A DNA stretch of 64,000 nt from Amoebidium appalachense (Eukaryota; Ichthyosporea), in NCBI GenBank assembly GCA_963693365.1, contig CAVNZM010000005.1, positions 1,674,001 through 1,738,000 of the forward strand, in the 5' to 3' direction. The notes under the pieces are model-generated. The model ran no database searches, was not told where the DNA came from, and saw only the letters and a program-made list of their open reading frames with translations. This document shows positions 31,527 to 64,000 of this stretch, piece by piece. How positions within the stretch are numbered: the stretch's first letter is position 1; the number at the start of each line of letters is the position of its first letter. A program made the translations under genes and the position numbers.

Positions 31527-32880
31527 GGTTGCGGTTTACTTGCACGTTGGTATTAATATAAATATGAAATAAGTATTTTTATTTAAGAGAAAGCAAAGAG
31601 AGACCAGCCTACAAACAGGCTATTTAGTGGCAGCCTGTGCTCACGGCCCCCAACTGCAGGTCGAGTTCTGTCGGTGTGTTTTCTTGTTGTGGCCGGGAGC
31701 GGGTTTACCGGGAGCGCGCCTTTTCCGAGCCACTTGGCGCGAATTAGTCCCCTCAGATGACCTGGGTTCTTGACAAAACACTTAAAAAAAAATAATAGCT
31801 TAATACAATAGTATTAATACAAAAAAAAAGACAATTTGGTAAACAATGATAGTATAAAGACCATAATATTTTAAACATTTTATATAAAATAGATATGCAG
31901 TTAACCAAGTCATTATTTCTGAAGAAATAGTTACAATAGCTGTCCGACTCTTCAAGTTCTAAGATTTGTTGGCAATTTTTTTTCTTCTTTTGACTCGGGT
32001 TTATAGATCCGTTTAAAAAGGAACGTGCAGCCACAGGCTACATAACCACTAATAGAACTGAAAAAGCCAAAGCTACGAAATAAAAATAAAGCGACAAGTG
32101 ACAAAGGACACCAGCGGGCAAAACCTTAAGTGTACGTGTATGCGTGAAACTAGTTTGCTCCAACTAGTCATATGCATCGATGAAGTTGACCAGACCACAC
32201 TCCGCAAGAAGACATCATTACTGCTCCTTCCCAACAGGCCCCCCTCAAAACCTACCGAGGCACAACAAGCAAGTCAGCCTCGAAAAGAGCAATGCAGACC
32301 AAATCTGAGCTAAAAAACAATTCCAACGGGCCCGGTTCCTAGATAACCCGGAGAAACTGCATCTAGCTCTCTGATAAGGTGGCCTAGTTGTGGCAGGACC
32401 ACACAGAAAAACACAATTACAGAATGCATGCAAGCAAACCCGGTCATTGGCAATTTAGGTGGAGACCAAAAACACCCCTCCTCAGAAAGTGTGGGGTGTT
32501 TTGGGATGCGCGCCATTTTGAATCCAGGCCCAGGAAGGCCCATAGTATCCTTATCTATTTTAGACCTTCTGATATCTGTCTAGGCTATTTTAAGACAGCA
32601 TGACGCAAAATCTACCTGGCAATGATTGGTGCGAGAATCTCGTGTCATGCCGATAACATAATTGATTTAAAAAATCTACTAACCAGACAATTACCTTTAA
32701 AGTATCTCTTACAGTAGACAGTAAAAGATTTAGGTACTTTAAAATGTTCAAAGTCATGAACTTAATATTGGCTACGGTTTCCCGCCCCCAAAATCACGCT
32801 GCGTTTACTAGCACCATTTCGCGTTTTTTCTTGTTTGTGGATCCGGAAGGCTAACGGGAGGCTTTGCTCTCAACTAGAAA
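31527..32880. other. Intergenic stretch, repeat-poor and partly AT-rich
   Basis: This divergent interval lies between the ARM/MYND gene and EBP. The part from 31.75 to 32.1 kb is AT-rich. Short frames of 60-90 codons have no recognisable domain or splice context. No RNA gene seen. Confidence 0.5.
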
Positions 32881-32976
32881 ATGGTGCAGAACATTAGCAA
32901 CTTCGAGACTTATCTCGAGACAGACACGCTTCTGTATTGGTACGCTGTTATCCTTCCCCCCTTCCCCGCCCCCCAC

Positions 32977-33009
<33 letters not shown>

Positions 33010-34259
33010 TTTTCACGGCTTCCCCTCTAGATCTTACATCTGCTGTAGCCTCTTCCCCGTACTCATGAGATTATGACACAGGACTAGTGTTTCGTTTGTC
33101 CTGGAGTAACAAGTTTGAAGATATTTCTAGTATAAGCGCTTTTCAGTGCTGTGCTCTTTCTTGTTTCTGGCCCCTCGTATTTTGTGCACTCTCTTTTCAA
33201 TAAAGGCGCCTGCTACAATAAAAGGCAAAGGACAAGCTTCGGCTCTCTTTCGTAGTTGCCTTGCGCATGGGTGGGAAGCAGATGTTTTGGCTGAAGAAAA
33301 TCTCAAGATCCCTGCTATGTTGATGAGGATTACTTGTGAATGCCGTGCTCCAATCGAAGCCACCACAGTGCATTCTTACGACCTACACAGATCAGTGCTT
33401 CATAGCGTTCTTTCCCCTTTCTTTTCTTCATTCTACCCCAAGCAAGAGCCATGCATCACCCTGATCCCTTTCAATTCCGGCCGGAATTACACCTCCCCCC
33501 CTTCTTCTTCCTCCCCCCCCCCCTCCCCCCCTCCCCTCGCCCCACCTTGCCCCTTGCTTCCTGCACTTACCTCCCACTCAATCATTAAACCGACAAAGTT
33601 CAACCAACTAACCCTGACCCTCTTGCCACAGCTGGACATGGGCACTCACCTGTGTGGGCTCTGGTCTCGTGACGGGTATTCTTCTTTCACGCAACAGCAG
33701 TGGGTGGGATAAGTTCAGCATCTACTGGTTCTCTATCTGTGCCTTTATTCACTTCTTCTTGGAGGGGTCGATGGTGGTGCTGAACGATAGCGTAGCTACA
33801 CGGGAGGACATCTTCGGCGCAACATGTAAGTGTGGGGGCTCTACACGGCTCTTAGGTGGACACTGTGGTGATACTTGAAAATACGTGTCAAGTGTGTTGC
33901 ATAGCATGGCTGGAAAATGAGAGCGTGGGGGATCGTCTTACAGAGATGGGAAGGCAAGGGGCGACCCAGGGAGGGGGGGGGGGTTTGGAGGCTGGATGGG
34001 TTTTTTTTTTGTTTTTTGTTTTTTTTTTTTGGGGGGGGGGGGGACGGTGGGGTGGGGTGTTTGAGAGTTTAGGGCATGTGAAAGAAAGGCGATAACAACG
34101 GAAGAGACCAGACTTAGAATGGTCGAATGTTCCTTAGTATGCACTAAACGGCACCTTTGGATGAGGGAAGGGCGAAGGAGAGAATGCGCCAGGGGGGAGG
34201 GGGGAGGGGATCGATAGAAGAAAGAGGTGTCAACGGAACGGGAGGGCAGGGAAGGGGCG

Positions 34260-34294
<35 letters not shown>

Positions 34295-34700
34295 GGGGGG
34301 GGGGGGGGGGGAGGGGGGGGGGGGGCAGTGATAAGGAGGGAGATCATGAGTAGTGAGGACGCCGGTGGTGGGGAAGGGGGAGTGGAAAGGGGCACGGAGA
34401 AGGGGAGGGGAAAGGGAGGAGGGGAGGGATGAGGGAGGGAAGAGTCTCGGAGAGGTTTCAAGCTGTGACACTGACTGGGGTTTTTTCAGGGAGGGAGTAT
34501 GGCCGTGGTGATGCTCGCTACATCACCTCGGATGGGTTCACCGTTATCATGGAGGGGTAGGTGCACATCCGGTGTGTGTGTGTGTGTGTGTATTATTTTT
34601 GGGCCTGTCGCTCACTTATGTGTGGTGGGGATAAAGGATCCGTCCGGTAGAGCGGAGCTTCACCCCGTTGTCTGCCCCCCCCCCCCCCCCCCCCCCCCCC

Positions 34701-34733
<33 letters not shown>

Positions 34734-36055
34734 ACCCCACCTGTCTGTCTTCCACCTCGTCTCCTTCCCCATCCCCCTCATGTACGGCAGGCCCACTCTG
34801 TCCTCATGTTACATGGCCATGTTAAAGCTTTTTTAGGCAATTTATGATCACATTTTGAGGCTTTTTTTGACTCTCCCCCCCCCCCCCCCCCCCCTCCTCC
34901 GCCTCGGGGGCCACTCGCCCTTTAAAAAACACATATGCATACTCACACACCACACACCCTAATGCTCTCCCTGCCCCCCCCCCCCCCCCCCCCCCCCCTC
35001 CCTCGCCCGTGCACTCGCCCTTAAAAAAGCATATATACCCCCCCCCCCCCCACACACACACACACATATAAACACATTTTTCGTTAAGACTAGCTTCCCC
35101 CCCCCCTCCCCCCGCCCGCCTGCCCCTCTACTCTCCCTTACCCCTGGGGGTGCGCATCCACACACACATCCTTACACCTGTAGATCCACAAACACATGCA
35201 CACGTGTCAGTTGCGCCCCAATCAGCCAGCCCCCCACTGCATCCCTCCCCCCCAAACCCCCCCCCCTCTTCCCCCACCCCATCCCTGGACCCTTGACCTA
35301 CTGTCGTTTCTAAAGGCCTTCGGGACTTAATTCTTTTCAGCTGGTGTAGTATGTTAGCCAGGGAAGTATCGACTTAGGTAGCGACGGGGGAGCTTCCTAG
35401 AAGCCCCGTCTCCTGAGTTCCTATCTATATTTTTCTTGCTTCTGCTTACTGCTGCAACTTTACCCCCGGCCTTTCCCACTGCCCTTGCCTGCATAAGCAA
35501 CCCTGCTCGTCTCTGATCAAGACGGGTGACCTACCCATGTTCAAGTGAAACAGTATCTGAGTTGGGTTTCGTCAACGAAGTGAATAGGTCGAAACTCGGG
35601 TACTGTGGGTGACGTGGGCCCCCCCTGAGGATGGGCTCTGCTTATTATGCATACTCTTTATGTATGGTTTGCATTCTGCATCGTGTTATCCGTTTGTTCT
35701 TGTGTACTTCGTACTTTTTGACGCATTCAAACCCCCCCCCCCCCCCCCCCCCCCCCCTTCTCCATACACCCACACCCACCTACCCACACACCCACCTCTG
35801 TTGCCGGTTTCAAACCATGCTCATCCCATCCACACCATCATGCATGGTCACATCCCCCAACCAGTCTGCCTCTCTCTCCCCATGTGCCACCGCATATGCC
35901 CCTATTTCCTGACCCACCCACCCACAGGATCACGGCGTTCTTTGATGGCCCCGTGGCCCTCCTTGTTGCTGTGGCCATCTCCAGGCGCTCCCACTTCCGC
36001 TATCCCTTCCAGCTCATGGTCTCCATCTGCCAGGTCTGTACACTACCCCCCCCCC

Positions 36056-36091
<36 letters not shown>

Positions 36092-36634
36092 AGCCCCCCT
36101 TCCCCGCCTCCCGCGCGTCTTCAGCCCTTCGTATGATCTCTTTTTGTATGTCTGAGTTCCATGTGTTCATTTTGCTGCCGGCTGTGTTTGTGTGGAAGCC
36201 CTCTTCTGTACGCTGTCCACAAGTTCCCCCCCTCCCCCCCCCCAGCCCTAGCCGCCGCCATCCTGCCACTTCTCCTCCCCCTTATACTGATGCATCAACA
36301 GCACCCCAACCCATACCATACCACGGTTGCGCATGTCGGGTGTTACTAGTATTTTGTTGAGATGGACTCTTTGTCTTGTTTGGAACTTACACTGCAATTA
36401 CACACCTCACAATTTCCGTTGACCTGAATTTGTCTGTTCGACTTGCCCGATATTCTCTTGCTCTCCACCCATCCCCCCCTCATCCCGCCCCCCAACTCCA
36501 CCCATCTCCACCTTTCCTCTGTGCCGTTGTGCAATCAAGCACCCTCTTTCTTGCCCAACCCTGCTCTGTCTCCCCCCCCCCCCCCCCCCCCCCCCCCCCA
36601 CCCCCTCCCCACCCTGCCCCAATCACTTACACAC

Positions 36635-36665
<31 letters not shown>

Positions 36666-36751
36666 ATGCACACGCACACTCTCTCCCTTCCTCACCACCA
36701 CCATACACACACGCATATACACATGCGCACACACCCTCGCCATCCCTCCAC

Positions 36752-36821
<70 letters not shown>

Positions 36822-37042
36822 AACAGCTCTACGGGTGCATCCTCTATTTCGGCATTGAAATCTTTGAGGGATTCAAGAGCATCAACACGGGCTCTCCGTT
36901 CCACTTCTGGGTGTACTTCTTCCTCATGAATTTCATCTGGATTGTGATTCCCTTGACACAGGCTTATGATTCTGCTAAGTTCCTGCTGAATGCTTGCAAG
37001 TTGGCACAGCAGCCAATTGCTAACGGGAAGAAGCGCCACTAA
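32881..37042 (+). CDS. EBP: Emopamil-binding protein, 3-beta-hydroxysteroid delta8-delta7 isomerase
   Basis: Five exons join in phase: 32881-32939, 33632-33825, 34490-34556, 35928-36033 and 36827-37042, giving 213 residues and TAA. EBP moves the sterol ring double bond from C8 to C7 in the ER membrane. Family features are all in order: first membrane segment [31 protein letters not shown] with His60 and Glu64; [30 protein letters not shown] with Glu106 and Thr109; FPFQ-like [22 protein letters not shown]; and [15 protein letters not shown] with Asn177 and Trp180. These correspond to residues reported as needed for catalysis in mammalian EBP. The protein ends GKKRH, so KKRH fits a KKXX ER-retrieval signal. 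A 188-codon open frame in intron 1 is not used because exons 1 and 2 join in phase without it. Confidence 0.93.
35587..35731 (+). repeat. Dispersed intronic element, copy A (longest plus-strand copy)
   Basis: It begins GGTCGAAACTCGGGTA, passes CCTGAGGATGGGC and CTTATTATGCATACTCTTTA, then GTGTACTTCGTACTT and GACGCATTCAAA, and enters a C tract. It lies in intron 3 of EBP, sense orientation. Confidence 0.85.
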
Positions 37043-37324
37043 GAAAGCATGATTATAAGATTTGAAAGTGAATGTCCCACTACCAATTTTTACCCTTTTA
37101 TTTGGCGTTATTGGTGAAGGTTACAGTGGATGCAGACGTGGATGTGGAGGTGGTAGTGAAACTTTAAGCCCCTCCCCCCCCCCCGTATATCCGGTGACTC
37201 TTTATACATATGAATGTAGGAAATATTTATCGCAGTCCCTTTCCCCCCAGTCTATTAGTTTGACCCATTTCCATTACTTTGTGTGCTTTTTGACGCAGAA
37301 TATCATGGTACCACTTTTACAAGG

Positions 37325-37366
<42 letters not shown>

Positions 37367-37557
37367 TTTGCTTTTTTTCTTTGAAACATTTGAAGCGCCT
37401 AAACTAACCACACCACAGCACACATCCCAGGTGGATGTATTAGATGAGGGTTTTTGTGTCAGCAGTGAGCTATAGGATGGCAGGTCCTATCCCGTATGGA
37501 ATTAAATTTAAATTGTCCACATCCGGATCCAGAAATTTAGTTCTTATTGCGGTCTTA

Positions 37558-37607
<50 letters not shown>

Positions 37608-38787
37608 ACACCCTGAAAAAAAACAAAAAAAAAAACATCAACACCACTAACCCGCCCACTATCTGTCTGTTCAATAGCACGAACATGAGATGTATGGATA
37701 GATATATTTGTGTGTGTGTGTGTGTGCGTGCGGGGTAAAACACAGGCAAAAATGACCCGAGCATCGAAGGCATGTGCATGTGCCTAGCCAAGCATGATCG
37801 TCAATTGCAATGTATGATGCGCATCTATAGCTTAGGAGTCCTAACTGGTTTACCTCGGCTATGCCATAATGAATTGTGTAGGCGAAGTGTGCACAAACAC
37901 AGAAAAGGAATCGCTGTGACCACGAAGGTCCGTGCTCCAGAAATATCGTAGCAAGTAACTCATCTGTTTGGTGGTGTGAGGGGACCATGGCTGTAGACGG
38001 GCACGAGGCCTCTCTCTTCCCCTCCCCCCCGGGCCCCCCTTCTTTTGTTTCTTCAGTATTTTTTTTGCCACTTCCATTTTCGTTGGTGTATGTGTTTGTA
38101 CACGTGTACACGTGTGTGTGTGTGTGTGTATCTGTGGAAACAAGGCAAGCCCTCCAAGGGGATAACCTGACCGGAAATGCCCCCATACATCGATGATCCC
38201 CCTCCCCCTCCCCACACCCACACACCCACCGACATGTACACACACACACACGTCACACACACACACACAGATGGCGGGCAAAAATGGATGGGGAAAAGAT
38301 ATTCAGCTGCAGGCCTAGGAGACGAAAAGATATAAAGCCAGCTCTTTGTTTATTTATATATATTTGGGGGGGGGGGGGGGGGGGGGGGGGGGGTTCTCCT
38401 GGCATCAGGTGTTTGTTGCATTGTTCTATAAGGATCTATCCGCACCAAGTTTATCTCGTGCTAGAAATTCATTACGCTACAATCGCTACCTTATCGTCAA
38501 ACTGTCGGTGATTACAGAAATTAAATTTGGATTCAATGCGAAAATTCTAACTCCTCACCAGTAAGGGCTTAAGTTATCCCTACAAAATGCTTAACTCTCA
38601 AGGTTAAAAAAGCACTCCTGAATACCTAAATATGTCCATATCATGCATTTGAATTCAAGAACTTGCTTTGAAGAAGCACAGTAAGACACAGTAAGACATC
38701 TTTTTGCAGATAAAAAAGGCAAGTCGGAAAATCAATAAAAAGGGGGAACCCCATAACAGACGGCCAAAAAAAATCCTCGCGTCTACA

Positions 38788-38819
<32 letters not shown>

Positions 38820-39347
38820 GGGGGGAATCTCGACGCATGTTTCTATTTATGAGAGCTTACCACACAACACATGTGAATGCCCGATTAAAAAAAACCGGGT
38901 TTCCAGAACCAACCGCGTCCATTTAAACACATGGCCTAGGCCCTACCTTTGCTAGAAAAGATTCACAGCCTTGAACTATTAAGGTAGTAGAAAAATTGGA
39001 ATGATAAGTAAAACCCCCACGAAAAGGCGAAAAGAATGCAGGAATTACCACAGCGTCCACAGCATATATCCATGTTCGCGTCAACCCCTTCTCTCCATCT
39101 CTTTATGCTCTCCCCAACTTTTTTATCGCGGTCCCCCCCCCCCCCCCCCCCCCCAGTAGTTCGTTGTTTGTGTGTGCACACTTCAAAGCACGTCCTACGT
39201 CAGCTCAACTGGATCCCGGCATTCTGACAATGCACGCGTGTGTTTGCTGTGTGTGTTCACCTGTACACAAGTCGTGTGTGTACGTGTTTGTGTACTAAAT
39301 TGTACGACCTGCTACGTATCTCTCTATGGTAGCAGGAGACGGGGCAA
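37043..39347. other. Intergenic stretch between convergent EBP and lipase genes
   Basis: It holds a T tract (about 37326-37363), C and CA runs (37560-37610), G tracts (38364-38393) and a poly-A/poly-G junction (38789-38825). No terminal exon, RNA gene or clear AATAAA hexamer could be assigned to either flanking gene. Confidence 0.5.
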
Positions 39348-49972
<10,625 letters not shown>

Positions 49973-50017
49973 TACCAATTCGTATGTACGATCATCGTGA
50001 TGTGTTGGCTCGAGATC

Positions 50018-50145
<128 letters not shown>

Positions 50146-50691
50146 CTTTCTTTCTTCCTGTCTTTTTTCTTTGTTTTGGGGGGGGGGGGGGGGGGGGGAG
50201 GGGGAGAGGGGGGCATGGGAGGCATTTGCAGTTGCTCGAATTTTTGTGTGTGTATGTGCTTTTTTCTTCTTTTTTTCTTTTACCTTTTTTTTTTGCGGGG
50301 GGAGAGGGGAGGGGGAGGTCAGCGTGTGCGTGTTTGCAAGTGCTTTTGTGGGCACTTGGACACAACTGTTTCTCTACTATTTGTTTCCTCAAGCACTGTA
50401 CATTGACCAGAAAAGTGGAAATTTTCGAAGGTGTTGGTGTTTGAGCCCGCGGGGCGGGGGGGAAGGGGGAGGGGGGGGGGAGGGTCTTGATGTGCGGATG
50501 TGAATGTGCACACGCAGCTGTAGTGAGCAATCAACGGGGTGAATGCGTCCATAAAGTCCGTGGAAAATAAGTGTGCTTGCAGATGGCATGTGTTACTGCC
50601 AAATCCCTTAGGTTGTTAAAATGGATGCACCGGCTTGATCCGAAGTTAGTGATTCGTTGAATCTTAGCAGTGTTACATGTGCAGGCAACCG

Positions 50692-50742
50692 GTAAACGGG
50701 ACTGAGTGCTACACGGATGTAAACGGGACTGAGTGCTACACG
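50692..50742. repeat. 27-bp tandem duplication
   Basis: AAACGGGACTGAGTGCTACA occurs twice, 27 bases apart. Confidence 0.9.
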
Positions 50743-52748
50743 AGAGAAGGGTCAAGGATAGAGAACAAAGGCATATGGAGGAAGAGGGCGGAGAATGGGA
50801 TGTGGGAAGAGACCGAAAGACAGAGAGACAAAGAGGGACGAGAGAAAGAAGGGGGAGGGGAGGAGGGAGGGGAGGGCAGGGAGGGAAGGAAGGATGGCGG
50901 AAGTCACTGAGGTCAGAGAGGGCAGAGGAAGCTGGGGAGTGGGGGTTGAACAGTGGGGGTTGGTCGGGGAGCGGGGTGAGGCCCCGGGGGGTGGGCGGGA
51001 GGGGAAGGGGGAGGGGGGGGGGGGAGGGGGGGGGGGGGGGAGGGGGGGGGGAAGGGGGGGGAGAGGGGGGTAGGGGATGATAGCTGTTCCGGAAGCAAGA
51101 GGGGGGGGAAAGGGGGGGGGGGGGGGGGGGTGAGAATGGTGAGGGATTGAAAGATTGGGATTTGAAAAGCAATAAGGTATAGGAATCATTTTCAGTTGCA
51201 CTGTAAGACTTCTGAGTTCCACCCGTGCCCGTTCAAAACTAATCACCAGCATCAAAACCACCACTTGGACCCACCTAGTGATTGCAGGCGTTTCGCCGGG
51301 ACTCGCCTACGCGGCGGCCCGACCTCCGTTGTGTGGGCGGTCTGCATCACAGACAGGAGCCTAAAAGATCATAATATAAGCCTAAAAATAAAGAGAAGCA
51401 ATCAAAGTACTGGACCCCATTCACATTCAATCGCCGTGTACTTCAAAGGGAGCTATGCACAGCTATAGTGTGTGTTGGCTGCAGCTTTGTGGGTACCGAT
51501 TCCCTTATGTAGTTTCATATGAGGTTATGGATGATAAGACGTTTTAATTTTACATACGCACATGGGTGTAGGTATATAGCGTGCAGACCGTCCGATAACA
51601 CGACAAAAAGGAGTCAACCCGCTGCCTTTTCGCTTGTTTTTTTCCAAGAGAGGCCTTTGCAACTTGCATTTGTGTGCGATTTCAAGTTGATGAGCACTGG
51701 ACAAAGCCAACCACCGGCAAATCAGCAGGTATAGTTAAGATTCTTTAAAGTTTGTTGAATGCATTAATCAGATCTTAAAAAAGAAATTTCTGCCGTCACA
51801 CATTTTATGTGAGGTAAAAGTCATCTAACTGATTTTAGTAAGGTGTAGCAGTTGTAGCCAATCGGTATGAGCTTTGGCACATTCCGGAATCCTCAGTGAA
51901 TTTCCGGACTCCGCCGGGAGGCTCCGAGCCTCCAAGCCCGGCCGGGCCACCGTAGGTATACAACTTATGTTCAATAGGATGAGAGTTTCTAAACAAAGCT
52001 GTAAAAATAGATTTGGCCCGTAATTTTTATAATAAACTGAAGAAAAGCTGACACTACGCATTCTGCTGTACCGTATCACTTACTCAATTTGCTGTCGCAC
52101 TCGCATACCGGAAGCCAACTTTGAAGGAGCCTCCCTGGAAGCCAATCACATACGCAACAGCTCTTCTCAGGAATTTGAAAACTACTAATCGCGCTCAGCA
52201 ATTAACCATATATAGGTATAAGTTTACAAGACTCGCTTTCCTATTGCATTCCTATATTAGATACTCTGTTCCTATTCGCAGCTTTGTGGCCTCAGAGGAC
52301 GGCAAATTTTACTGAGTGAGCCAACCGTGACGGCTGGCAACCGTTGAACTTCGTTTTTGATCAATACACTTTTCTTTTTTTTTTTAAAGAAAACCTTTCC
52401 AGAATTCATGTTGTTATCAGTGATGCGCCACACACCATTACACCTTCTTAGACGAACCTTATAGCGGAGGCTTTCTTTATATAGATCCCCCCCCCCCCCC
52501 CCCCTTCAACCCTGTATTGTGCCCCCCTCTCCCCGTCACGCCCAACCCCCCCCCCCCCCCCCTCCCCCCTTCCCCCCCTCTTGATTTTACGCCCTCCTCG
52601 TTCTGTATACTCTTAAGCTTGGTCGTTCCCACACCAACACACATATCCGTTCTCTTTTCTGCTTATGTGCTTTCGCAGGCGCAGCCTTCACATTAGCCAG
52701 AACATGGTTTTATTCCGTACCCCAACCTAGTGGCGCAATATCGCAAAA

Positions 52749-64000
<11,252 letters not shown>

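Noticed and set aside
33146-33712. 188-codon frame with protein-like stretches upstream of the EBP exon at 33632
   Set aside because: EBP exon 1 joins exon 2 in the other frame and gives the expected first membrane helix, so most of this frame is intron.
35587-35650. Hammerhead-ribozyme-like motifs (CGAAAC and CTGAGGA) in the dispersed element
   Set aside because: The motifs are in an order that would need a type II fold, and the flanking bases do not pair to form stem II.

Overview
This window is nuclear DNA from an intron-rich eukaryote, most likely a single-celled protist or alga; I cannot place the lineage. Coding sequence is split into exons of 8 to about 250 bases, separated by introns of up to 2.6 kb. 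The introns are packed with poly-C or poly-G tracts (up to 55 bases), (CA)n/(GT)n and (CT)n arrays. Spliced exons give intact reading frames with GT-AG boundaries, apart from one likely GC-AG intron. All three standard stops end intact genes, so the genetic code looks standard. There is no operon structure, no plausible CRISPR array and no tRNA or rRNA gene that I could recognise.

Layout: (1) 177-9737, +, the 3' part of a von Willebrand factor A (vWA) domain protein. (2) 12309-12476, -, an intron-free gene for RPB12/RPABC4, the small zinc-ribbon subunit shared by RNA polymerases I, II and III. (3) 15260-15754, -, an intron-free MAPEG-family protein (microsomal glutathione S-transferase 1-like). 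It is divergent from (4) 16321-26735, +, a complete 11-exon SET-domain lysine methyltransferase of the SETD6/RKM4 group. (5) 28892-31526, -, an ARM-like repeat plus C-terminal MYND-finger gene carrying several disabling changes. (6) 32881-37042, +, a complete 5-exon emopamil-binding protein (sterol delta8-delta7 isomerase). (7) 39348-49972, -, a complete 15-exon DUF3336 plus patatin triacylglycerol lipase of the SDP1/TGL group, including an 8-base microexon. (8) 52749 to the window end, +, a DENND6-type DENN-domain protein (Rab exchange factor family), cut by the window edge.

The genes form no single pathway. EBP and the lipase both concern ER or lipid-droplet lipids, MAPEG is a membrane detoxification enzyme and DENND6 acts in membrane traffic, but this adjacency need not be functional. 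There are two kinds of territory: long intron-dense genes full of homopolymers and microsatellites, and repeat-poor stretches (about 12-16 kb, 28-33 kb, 51-53 kb) that hold short genes with few or no introns.

The most interesting non-genic signal is a dispersed element of about 85-150 bp. It occurs four times inside introns of three different genes, always in the host-gene sense and always running into a poly-C tract at its 3' end.
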